From Mycolicibacterium sp. CBMA 226 (lineage in GTDB: Bacteria > Actinomycetota > Actinomycetes > Mycobacteriales > Mycobacteriaceae), in the NCBI RefSeq assembly GCF_009729075.1, contig NZ_VTGY01000033.1:186001-250000 (forward strand): DNA of 64,000 nt. The letters run 5' to 3'. The notes below the pieces were generated by a model. That model had not been told where the DNA came from. It saw only the letters and a program-made list of their open reading frames with translations, and did not search any database. Numbering within the stretch: position 1 is the first letter of the stretch; each line of letters begins with the position of its first letter. Positions 43,844-54,500 of the stretch are shown here, piece after piece. Made by a program: the position numbers and the translations under genes.

Positions 43844-44574
43844 CCGGGGCGCACGCGAGGAGCAAGACGGCCGTCAGCATCGGCTTGGTGTTACCCGACG
43901 TGATGGGCACCTACGGCGACGGCGGGAACGCGGTCGTCCTGCGGCAGCGCCTGCGGCTCAGAGGAATTGACGCCGAGATCGTCGAGATCACACTGAACGA
44001 CCCGGTGCCGGACTCGATGGATCTGTACACGCTCGGCGGCGCCGAGGACTACGCGCAGCGCCTGGCGACGCGGCATCTGCTGCAGTACCCGGGCCTACAA
44101 CGCGCGGCCGAGCGCGGCGCTCCGGTGCTCGCGATCTGCGCCGCCATCCAGGTCCTCGGGCACTGGTACGAGACGTCGTCGGGCGAACGTGTCGACGGCG
44201 TCGGCCTGCTGGACGTCACGACCTCGCCGCAACCCGAGCGCACCATCGGCGAGGTGGCGTCGGTTCCCGTGATCGACGGCCTCACCCAGAACCTGACCGG
44301 CTTCGAAAACCACCGCGGCGGAACCGATCTCGGCCCGCTGGCCAAGCCGTTGGCGCGCGTCGAGAAGGGCGCCGGCAACCGCGCCGGCTCCGGCTACGAC
44401 GGTGTCGTGCAGGGCAGTGTCGTCGCCACCTATCTCCATGGTCCGTGCCTGGCCCGCAATCCCGAACTGGCCGACTACCTGCTGGCTCAAGTGGTCGGCG
44501 ATCTGCCGCCCCTGGAGCTGCCCGAGGTCGACCTGCTCCGCCGCGAGCGCCTCGCCGCGCCACGCCGGGCTTGA
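43840..44574 (+). CDS. gatD: GatD, glutamine amidotransferase subunit of lipid II amidation
   Basis: A 244-residue class I amidotransferase (cobyric-acid-synthase-like) giving ammonia to MurT. VLPDVMGTYGDGGNAVVLRQ is the N-terminal block, the nucleophile is C100 in LAICAAIQVLG, and ATYLHGPCLARNPELADYLL carries the catalytic histidine. GTG 43840 overlaps the murT stop. It is the Rv3713 (cobQ2) homologue and the last gene of the conserved core block before the polyketide region. Confidence 0.94.
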   Translation: MTGAHARSKTAVSIGLVLPDVMGTYGDGGNAVVLRQRLRLRGIDAEIVEITLNDPVPDSMDLYTLGGAEDYAQRLATRHLLQYPGLQRAAERGAPVLAICAAIQVLGHWYETSSGERVDGVGLLDVTTSPQPERTIGEVASVPVIDGLTQNLTGFENHRGGTDLGPLAKPLARVEKGAGNRAGSGYDGVVQGSVVATYLHGPCLARNPELADYLLAQVVGDLPPLELPEVDLLRRERLAAPRRA

Positions 44575-44698
44575 TCACCGGCGGAAACGCTTCGGCACTT
44601 TGCTGTGAACTCACTGTCAACGTGCGCCCGCACGGTTTCAGTGTTCGGACTGCCGGGTAGAAATCAGCCACCACTGTCCGGCTAGAGAGGCGCGCCAC

Positions 44699-44803
44699 AT
44701 GCTTGACTTCTTCTGTTCCTCGTGCGGCGGTTTCACCTTCGACACGGTCACCTGCCTCCGATGCGAAGGGTCGGCAGATTGGGAGCTCGCACAAACCGCG
44801 TGA
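44699..44803 (+). CDS. 34-aa zinc-ribbon microprotein
   Basis: This ORF reads MLDFFCSSCGGFTFDTVTCL then RCEGSADWELAQTA. Two CxxC pairs (C6/C9 and C19/C22) with nine residues between them form a compact zinc ribbon. GAGAGG lies eight bases before the ATG, a good ribosome site. It sits between gatD and the chorismate lyase on the same strand. I know no matching family. The perfect Cys spacing and ribosome site make a real gene likely; the role (regulator or zinc-binding accessory of the polyketide region) is open. Confidence 0.6.
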   Translation: MLDFFCSSCGGFTFDTVTCLRCEGSADWELAQTA

Positions 44804-44866
44804 AAGACGCTCCTGCAGTGCAGATTTCACATCACGAGTCGCCTCCGCACGACAGGTTGCCGGGAT

Positions 44867-44879
44867 GGTTAGGCAAACC
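44867..44879. promoter_or_regulatory. Partial IdeR-like iron box upstream of the polyketide genes
   Basis: GGTTAGGCAAACC matches 12 of 13 bases of the IdeR core GGTTAGGCTAACC, but the outer bases of the 19-base consensus mostly differ. An overlapping inverted pair AGGTTGCC/GGCAAACCT is also present. It lies 151 bases before the chorismate lyase start. Iron control is only a possibility. Confidence 0.35.
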
Positions 44880-45030
44880 TTCTGCCCGACGGCAAGGCGT
44901 ACACCGGGCTCGTTTCCCGCGCGTTCGCCATGCACTGCCCGCGGTCGTGGAGGATCATGAACCGCACGGCTCGTGGTCTCGCGAGCCCGCGGCACGTTGA
45001 GTATTGGCGTCTTCGACTAGGAACGGCCAT

Positions 45031-45561
45031 ATGACTGAGTGCTTTCTGGCTGGTGAAGAAATCCACCAGCTCAATCGGGACCTGCGGATTCTCATCGCAA
45101 CAAACGGCACCCTCACCCGGATTCTCGGTGTCGTCACGGGCGAGGAGATCGTGGTGCAGATCGTCGAGCAGCAGCTTCACGCGCGTGAAGTCGCCCAGTG
45201 GGAAGACCTGTCCGGCAGCCGAATTCTCCAACGTCGTGTCCTGCTCAACGGCCGGACCTCGGGGCGCCAGTTCGTCGGCGCAGAGTCACTCATCGCCATC
45301 GACCTACTCCCCCCGACAATCTCGGCGGACCTGACGAGCACTTGTGCGCCCATCGGCGAGATCATGGCCGCCAGCCGCCTCGAAACATTCAAGGAGCCGG
45401 CCGACATCTGGGTGGCGGAATCACCCGATTGGCTTGCCGCCGCAACGGATCAGGCCGCACAACCGAGGACCGTGAGCCGCCGGTACCGCATCATCATCGA
45501 CGGACAGCCCGTCATCGTCATCACCGAGCACTTCCTCGATTTCGCGGCGGCGGCGTCATGA
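45031..45561 (+). CDS. Chorismate pyruvate-lyase (4-hydroxybenzoate synthase, Rv2949c-like)
   Basis: A 176-residue UbiC-like enzyme splitting chorismate into 4-hydroxybenzoate and pyruvate. MTECFLAGEEIHQLNRDLRI and LIATNGTLTRILG match M. tuberculosis Rv2949c closely from memory, as do GRTSGRQFVGAESLIAIDLL, MAASRLETFKE and ITEHFL. In M. tuberculosis this enzyme feeds FadD22 in phenolic glycolipid and p-HBAD synthesis. The frame opens at 45004, but ATG 45031 gives the family start. The stop overlaps the start of the FadD22-Pks15/1 fusion (ATGA), so starter synthesis and loading are coupled. Confidence 0.93.
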   Translation: MTECFLAGEEIHQLNRDLRILIATNGTLTRILGVVTGEEIVVQIVEQQLHAREVAQWEDLSGSRILQRRVLLNGRTSGRQFVGAESLIAIDLLPPTISADLTSTCAPIGEIMAASRLETFKEPADIWVAESPDWLAAATDQAAQPRTVSRRYRIIIDGQPVIVITEHFLDFAAAAS

Positions 45562-48500
45562 CACTGCCGAATGGAAACTTGGCAGCGCTGTTGGCCAAGC
45601 GGGCCGCGGAAGCGGGCTGGCGGGACCGACCCGCCTACTATGGCCCGCACCTCGTGACGCACGGCCAAATCCACGACGGTGCAGCATGTTTGGGGACGGT
45701 GTTGCAGCGCCGCGGCCTGTCCAGCGGCGATCGCGTCTTGGTGTGCCTCCCGGATTCGCCGGAACTCGTCCAGCTGATGCTGGCGTGCCTCGGCCGTGGC
45801 ATCGTGGTTTTCCTGGCCAATCCAGAGCTCAATCGCCACGACCACAGTTTCGCCGAAAACGACACAGAGCCAGCGCTTGTCATCACATCCGGCGCGCTCC
45901 TCGACCGGTTTCGGGAGTCGACGGTGGCCGACGCCGCGGAGCTGATCGCCGACGCCGGCCAGGCCGAGCCGGCCGACTACGAGCAGGTGAACGGCGACGC
46001 GCCCGCCTACGCCACCTACACATCCGGTACGACGGGCGCGCCGAAGGCCGCCATCCACCGGCACTCCGACGTGTGGGCCTACGTCGAGGCGATGTGTGAC
46101 CGCGCGTTGCACCTGACCGCGCGGGACACCGGGTTGTGCAGCGCACCCATGTATTTCGCGTACGGGCTGGGAAACTCTGTCTGGTTCCCGCTTGCGACAG
46201 GCAGTTCCGCGGTCATCATCAAACGGCCGGTGACCGCGGAGGTGACGGCCGAGCTGAGTGCGACATTCGGCGCATCGGTGCTGTACGGCGTACCAACGTT
46301 TTTCGCACGCATCATCGATGCCTGCTCCCCCGAGTCTTTCCGTGCGCTTCGCTGCGTGGTATCGGCCGGCGAGGCTCTGGACATCCGGCTCGCCGAGCGG
46401 ATGACGGACTTCTTCGGCGGTATCCCCATACTCGACGGAATCGGCTCGACCGAGGTCGGGCAGACCTTCGTGTCGAACACCATCGCGGACTGGCGGCCCG
46501 GAACGATTGGAAAAGTTCTGCCGCCCTATGAAATTCGGGTTGTCACGTCGGAGGGTACGGCGGCGGGTCCCGGCGTGGCAGGGGACCTCTGGGTCCGCGG
46601 CCCATCGATATCGCCGGCTTATTGGAATCGCCCGGCCGGCCTGCTCGTGCGGGATGGAGGCTGGCTCGACACGCGGGACAAGGTGTCGGTCGACGCCGAC
46701 GGCTGGGTGACGTACCACTGCCGCACGGACGACACCGAGATCATCGGCGGCGTCAACGTCAATCCGCGCGACATCGAGCGCCTCATCACCGAGGACGCGA
46801 GAGTCGCCCATGCGGCCGTCGTCGCGGTGACGGAATCTTCCGGCGGCTCGGCGCTGCAGGCGTTCCTCATCCCGGGCGAGGACGCCGTCGTCGACGAATC
46901 CGCGATCCGGGAAATCCACCAGCGCTTGATCTTTCAGCTGTCTGCCGTCCAGGTGCCGCACAGATTCGCCGTGGTCGAGCAGCTCCCCCGAACTCCGACC
47001 GGCAAACTCGTCCGTACCGCGCTTCGCGCCGAAAGCCCGGCGCCGCCGATCTGGGACCACCCCGCCGCGGAGCCGCTACCGGCGGCGCCGGCGGCAACCC
47101 CTGAAAGCACACCGACCCCCGCACGCACACCGAACAATGTGACGCTCAGCGAGCGGTTCGCCGTCCTGCAGCAGGAACAGCACCGCCTCGTGGCGGACAC
47201 GGTGGGTGCCGAGGTGGCGAAGATGCTGGGGCTGGCCGACTCACAGTCGCTGAACCGGGACCTCGCCTTCTCCGAGCTCGGCTTCGATTCGAAGATGACG
47301 GTCGAACTGCGCAATCGGCTGACGGCCGTTACGGGACTGCGCCTTTCGGACACCGTTGGCTGGGATTACGGGTCGATCTCACAACTGGCCCGACATGTGG
47401 AAGCCCAACTGTCTTCCGGCAACAGCCCGGTCGCACCGGCGCAGTCGACGACGGTCGATGAGCCGATCGCCATCGTGGGCATGGGCTGCCGGTTCCCCGG
47501 CGGGGTGGATACGCCGCAGGGACTGTGGGAGATGGTCGCGAACGCTCGGGACGTGGTGTCGGAGTTCCCGACCGACCGGGGTTGGGATGCCGGCGGTTTG
47601 TTCGACCCGGATCCCGATGCGCCGGGTAAGACATACACCCGCTGGGGTGGCTTTCTCACGGACGTGGCCGGCTTCGACGCCGGCTTCTTCGGAATCGGCC
47701 CGAGTGAGGCACGGGCCATGGATCCGCAACAGCGGTTGATGCTCGAATGTTCGTGGGAAGCCTTGGAGCAGGCCGGAATTGACCCGGCCTCATTGCAGGG
47801 GTCCGCCACCGGGGTGTTCACCGGAATCTTCGCGCAGCGCTATGGCGCCGCGGGAACCGACAGGCTGGAAGGCTATGGGCTGACCGGTTCGGCGCTCAGT
47901 GTGGCGTCGGGCCGGGTGGCTTATGTGTTGGGGCTGCAGGGACCCGCGGTGTCGGTGGATACCGCCTGCTCCTCGTCGTTGGTGTCCCTGCACTGGGCCG
48001 TGCAGTCGCTGCGGTCTGGCGAATGCGACCTGGCACTGGCCGGTGGCGTGACGGTGATGACGTCGCCGGAGACTTTCATCGGGTTCAGCAGGCAGCGGGG
48101 ACTGGCCCCTGACGGGCGGTGCAAGGCTTTTGCGGGCGCCGCTGATGGGACAGCGTGGGGTGAGGGTGCCGGCGTCTTGGCGCTGGAACGGTTGTCGGAT
48201 GCCCAGCGGCTGGGGCATCCGGTGCTGGCGGTGGTGCGCGGCAGTGCCGTCAACCAGGACGGCGCGTCCAACGGTCTGACCGCCCCCAATGGGCCGTCCC
48301 AGCAGCGAGTGATCAGGGCAGCCCTGGCGAGCGCGAGGCTGACGGCGGCGGACGTGGATGTGGTGGAGGGTCACGGGACCGGCACCACACTGGGGGATCC
48401 CATTGAGGCGCAAGCACTTTTGGCCGCCTACGGACAAGAGCGCCCGACCGACCGGCCGTTGTGGGTGGGTTCGATCAAATCGAATATGGGTCATACGCAG

Positions 48501-51500
48501 GCCGCCGCCGGTGTGGCCGGGGTGATCAAGATGGTGCAGGCGATGCGCCACGGCGTGATGCCGGCGACGCTGCACGTCGACGTCCCTTCCCCGCGCGTCG
48601 ACTGGGACCGCGGCGCCGTATCGGTGTTGACCGACGCTCAGGCCTGGCCACTCGACGGGCGTCCCCGCCGGGCAGGCGTGTCGTCGTTCGGCATCAGCGG
48701 CACCAACGCGCATGTGATCTTGGAGCAGGGCCCGCCGGACGAGCCGGCGAGCGCCCCGGTGGCGAACCCGAGTGGCTTATCAGTTCTGCCGTGGGTCATT
48801 TCGGCGAAATCAGCCGAGGCGCTGAGCGCGCAGGCGGCCCGGTTGTCGGCACATCTGCGAACCCATCCGCGGCTCGATCCCGTCGACGTGGGGTACACGC
48901 TGGCACGACGTTCGGTGTTCGAGCATCGAGCCGTGGTGCTGGGTGCCGATCGTCAGGCGGTGGCAATGGGTTTGGCCGGGTTGGCCGACGGGGAGCCGGA
49001 TGCGACTGTCGTGACGGGGCGCGCGGGTGCGACGGGAAAGTCGGTGCTCGTGTTTCCCGGGCAGGGCTCGCAGTGCCTCGGGATGGGCCGGCAGCTGTAT
49101 GACGAATTGCCGTTGTACGCCAAGGTGTTTGACGAAGTCGCCGACGAGCTGGATCGGCATCTGCGACTGCCGCTGCGCGAGGTTATCTGGGGCTCCGACA
49201 ACGGTCTGCTCGACAGCACCGAATTCGCGCAGCCGGCGCTGTTCGCGGTGGAAGTGTCGTTGTTCGCGGTGCTGCGGAGCTGGGGCGTGACCCCGGACTT
49301 CGTGATGGGCCATTCCGTCGGCGAGTTCTCCGCGGCGTACGTCGCGGGCGTGCTCACGCTGCCCGACGCCGCACTGCTGGTTGCCGCCAGGGGACGCTTG
49401 ATGCAGGCTCTCCCGCCTGGTGGTGCGATGACGGCGGTGGCTGCCGCAGAACACGCGGTGACGCCGCTGCTGGCCGAGGGCGCGGTGGTCGCGGCAATCA
49501 ATGCACCTGAAGCAGTGGTGATCTCGGGTCCGCAGAGCGCCGTGCGCGCGACCGCCGACCGACTGGCCGAGCACGGCCACCGGGTGCACCCGCTGACGGT
49601 CTCGCATGCCTTCCACTCGCCGTTGATGGAGCCGATGCTCGACGAGTTCGCGCGGGTCGCGGCCCGAGTCGAACCGCGGCCGCCCCAGATTCCCCTGATC
49701 TCGAACGTGACAGCCCAATCGGTTGACACAGAAAGCGATTTCGGCTCGGCGCGCTACTGGGTGGAGCACATTCGGCGGCCCGTACGGTTCGCCGACAGTA
49801 TCCGGACCTTGCAGACATCCGGAGCAACCCACTTCATCGAGGTCGGTCCGGGTAGCGGGTTGACGGCTGCCGTCGAACAGTCGCTGTCACCGGCCGAACC
49901 CGTCACAGTGTCGCTGCTTGGCAAGGGCCGGCCGGAGGTGGCGGCACTGCTGCACGGGGTAGCCCGGCTGTTCACCACTGGCATTCCGGTCGCCTGGCCC
50001 GCGGTGTTCGCCGGTTCGGGTGGCCGCCGGATCGAGCTGCCCACGTACGCATTTCAGCGGCTGCGCTTCTGGTCGATGCCGACGGCAGGCGGGCCGGCGG
50101 GCACCGCGGCGCTGGGTCTGAATGCCGCACACCACCCGTTGTTGAGCGCGGTGGTCGAGCGGCCCGACTCCGGCGGGGTGGTCTTGACCGGGCGATTGTC
50201 CTTGGCAGATCAACCGTGGCTGGCCGATCACCAGGTCGGCGGCGTCATGTTGTTTCCGGGGACCGGCTTCGTGGAACTGGCCATCCGCGCCGGCAACGAG
50301 GTGGGTAGCGGCGCCGTCGAGGAGTTGGTGCTGGCCGCGCCTCTCGTCATGGACGAGGAGGTCGGTACCCAACTTCAGGTGGTGGTGGGCGCGGCCACGG
50401 AGTCGGGCAGCCGGGCGGTGTCGGTGTACGCACGCCGCGATGAATCCGACGCCGAGTGGCAGCTGCACGCCGAGGGCACGCTGGCGGTCAGCGCCGCAGA
50501 GCATTCCGGGGACCTGACACAGTGGCCGCCGCCCGATGCGATCCGCGTCGACCTGTCCGACGCCTATGCGCAGCTGGCCCAGCGCGGCTACGAGTACGGG
50601 CCGGCATTCCAGGGTCTGGTGGCACTCTGGCGGCGCGGCCCCGAGCTCTTCGCCGAGGTGGCCACGCCCGATGCGGCCGGTGCGGTCGACACGATGGGCA
50701 TCCATCCCGCTGTGCTGGATGCGGTGCTGCACGCCGCAGGGCTTGCAATCGACACATCCCAGACGACCGCCGAGACGATGTTGCCGTTCTGCTGGCGGGG
50801 CGTGACGCTGCACGCCGGCGGCGCCGGGCGGGTGCGGGCGCGCATCACGGTGCTGGGGCACGACGAACTGTCTGTGGACGTCGTCGACAACGCCGGTTCA
50901 CCGGTGCTGACGGTGCGCTCGCTGGCCACCCGTCCGATCACCGCAGAGCACCTCCCCGCCGCCGGCGGCAGCGGCCTCGGGCCACTGGAAGTGGTGTGGA
51001 CGCCAATAGCGCTGAACCACAAGGTCATTGACCCTGCCGTCGGGCAGAGGGTGCAGTCGTGGGCGAACTTCCGCGCCGACGACGAAGGGGACGAGGGCCG
51101 CGAGCGGGTCGTCGTGTGGGAGTGCACGGGCGCGGACGACGACGTGGTGGCCGCGGTGCGCGAGGCCACCCGCGCCGCCCTCGAGGTGCTGCAGCACTGG
51201 TTGGCAGAGGAGCGGGCGGGCACGTTGGTGGTGTCGACCCGTGATGCGGTGGGCTTGGCCGGCGCGGACGTCAACGATCTGGCCGCCGCGGCGGTGTGGG
51301 GTCTGGTCCGTTCGGCACAGGCCGAAAACCCGGGCCGCATCCTGCTTCTCGACACGGACGGCACAGTGGACACGGCGACGCTGATCGCCGCCGGCGAGCC
51401 GCAACTCGTGGTGCGGGCCGGCAAGGTGCACGCCGCCCGGTTGGCCTCGGCCCCGGCGCTTTTGACACCACCGGCAGGCGACTCGGCGTGGCGGTTGGCC

Positions 51501-54500
51501 GTCGGCGGCGACGGAACGCTGGAGAACCTCGTCATTCGGAGCTGCCCCGAGGTACAGGCACCGCTGCAGGCCGGCCAGGTTCGGGTGGCGGTGGCGGCGG
51601 TCGGGGTCAATTTCCGTGACGTGATGGCGGCCCTGGGCATGTATCCCGGCCGGGCCCCCGTGCTGGGCGCCGAGGGCGCCGGCGTGGTGGTCGAGACCGG
51701 CCCGGGCGTGTCCGGTGTGGCGGTCGGTGATGCCGTGATGGGTTTGCTGGCCGGCACGGGCCCGGTGGCCGTGGTCGATCAGGAGTTGCTTACCACCGTG
51801 CCGGAGGGCTGGTCGCTCGAGCAGGCCGCTGGGGTGTCGGTGGCGTTTCTGACGGCGCTGTACGCGTTGGTGGATCTGGCCGGGATCTGTGCCGGGGAAT
51901 CGGTGCTCGTGCACGCCGGTACCGGCGGGGTGGGCATGGCGGCAGTGCAGCTGGCTCGTCACTTCGGGGCCGACGTCTTTGTCACCGCGAGCCCCGGCAA
52001 GTGGAGCACGTTGCGCGCCATGGGTTTTGCCGACGATCACATCGGCGATTCCCGCACCCTTGACTTCGAGGGCAAATTCCTGGCCGTCACCGAGGGTCGC
52101 GGCGTCGACGTCGTGCTGGACTCACTGGCCGGTGAGTTCGTGGATGCGTCACTTCGGTTGCTGGCCTGCGGTGGACGTTTCATCGAGATGGGCAAGACCG
52201 ACATCCGCGACGCGGAGGCGGTCGCCGCGCAGTATCCCGGTGTTCGGTACCAGGCCTTCGATCTGTCCGAGGCCGCACCGCAGCGGATGCAGGAGATGCT
52301 GTCCGAGTTGACGAAGCTCTTCGAAACTCAGCGGCTGCTGCCACTCCCCGTCACCACATGGGACGTCCGCTGCGCGGCGGAGGCCTACCGGTTCATCAGC
52401 CAGGCGCGCCATATCGGCAAGGTGGTGCTGACGATGCCGACAGCGCTTGCTGATCGGCTTGCCGGCGGCACGGTACTGATCACCGGCGCGACCGGAATGG
52501 TCGGCGCCGAACTGGCCCGCCATCTGGTCGGCGCCTACGGGGTGCGGCACCTGGTGCTGGCCAGCCGGCGTGGGGACCGTGCCGAAGGGGCCGCCGCGCT
52601 GGCTGTCGAGTTGGAAAGTGCCGGCGCCCAAGTGGAATTGCTGGCCTGCGACGTCGCCGATCCGGATGCGGTCACAGAGTTGATCGCGCAAGTGGCGCAG
52701 CGCTGCCCGCCACTGAGCGGAGTGATTCATGCCGCGGGAGTCCTCGACGATGCGGTGATCGGCTCGCTGACCCCCGACCGCCTGGACGCGGTTTTGCGGG
52801 CCAAGGTGGACGCGGCCTGGAACCTGCACGACGCCACCCGCCATCTCAATTTGTCGATGTTCGTGTTGTGTTCCTCGATCGCCGCCACCGTGGGCGCGCC
52901 GGGTCAGGGCAATTACGCAGCCGCGAACGCTTTCCTGGACGGCTTTGCCGCGCATCGGAGAGCCATGGGGCTGGCCGGCACGTCCCTGGTGTGGGGGTTG
53001 TGGGAACAGGCCAGCGGGATGACGGCTCATCTGAGCGGCCGCGACCTGGCCCGGATCAGCAGCAGCGGTCTGGCGCCGATGGACCCGGGGCAGGCGCTGA
53101 AATTGTTCGACGACGCGCTCACGATCGACCACCCCGTGACGGTGGCCGCCCGTCTGGACCGGTCAGCGCTGAATGCCAAGGCCCGCAACGGAAGTCTGCC
53201 GGTGTTGTTCAGCGGGCTGGTGCGCAGCCCGCGGCGCCGCCTGGCCGACGGGCCCGTCGATGCCACCGGATCGAAGTCGGCACTCACCCGGCGTCTCGAC
53301 GGTTTGACGCGCGACGAGCAACGCGTGCTCTTGGCAGAGCTGGTGTGCGCCCAGGCGGCTGCGGTGCTGGGTCGCCCCACACCTGAGGACATCGACGGCG
53401 ACGCCACGTTCGAGGATCTGGGCTTCGACTCGCTGACCGCCGTGGAACTGCGCAACCGCCTGAAAACCGTTACAGGCCTGGCGTTGCCACCCACGCTGAT
53501 CTTCGACCATCCGAGCCCCGGCGCGCTTGCCACCCATCTGGCCGGATCGCTCACGGACACCGCTGCGCCCGCTACGCCCGCGGTAACTCACGTCGGCCCG
53601 AGTGACCATGCCCCGGTGGACGACAGGCTCGCCCACCTGGACCAGGCAGCGTTCCTCGCGCTGCGCGCGAGCCATGGCACGAGACTGCAGATGACCTGGA
53701 TCTACGACCGGGCCGTCGACGTCGCCGCGTTGCGGCGGTTCCACCGCAACCTCGGCCGCGGACTGCTGGGGCGCCGGATCGAGCGGTCGTCGTTGCCGTT
53801 CGCGCGGGATCGCTGGGTCCTGTCTCCGGCGGCGCCGGACATCGACTTCGCCGCCACGGCACGGCCGCGTGCCGACGTGAGCGCCTGGTCCGATGAACGC
53901 GCACGCCTGCCGCTCGATCCCGAGTGGGGCCCCGGATGGCATCTCGGTGTTCTCCCTCTCGAGGGCGGCGCCACCGCGGTCAGTCTCGTGGCGTCGCACC
54001 TCATCGTTGATGCCATCGCTTTCGGGCAGGCCGTCGCCGATGCTGTCGAGGGCAGGACGCACGACCTGGGTTATCTACCCCCGGCGTCACGCCCCCGCAG
54101 TCGTGCGCTGCGTGAGGATCTGCGGCAAGCGGTCCGAGACCTGCCCGACATGGCGCACGCTGTGGCCGCGGTGGCCCGCATGGCCCGGCGCGAACGGGGT
54201 GAACTCCGGCCGCCGGTCACGGCAGCACCCGCTGCCCTAAGCAAGATCGACGCCGATCAGCGGGTCGACGTTCCCGGTCTCACCGCACAGATCGATCTGA
54301 ACGAGTGGGATGCGCTCGCCAAACGCCTTGGTGGGAGCAGTAATTCACTCGTCGCCGGAATCGCGTGCCGACTCGCCGTGGCCACCGGGCGGGTGCAGGA
54401 CGACGGCACCGTCACCCTGCGTTTCGTGCTGTCGCGGCGGACCGAGGGCGATACCCGCGCCAACGCGCTGACGAGTGCCGACGTCGTGGTCGACCCCACC

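Noticed and set aside
44869..45231. 120-aa minus-strand ORF before the chorismate lyase
   Set aside because: It overlaps the lyase gene and shows no domain; the N-terminal part is in intergenic sequence without clear ribosome site.
45198..45557. 120-codon N-terminal extension of the polyketide protein
   Set aside because: It lies inside the chorismate lyase gene in another frame; the FadD22-type N-terminus starts at ATG 45558 in an ATGA overlap.
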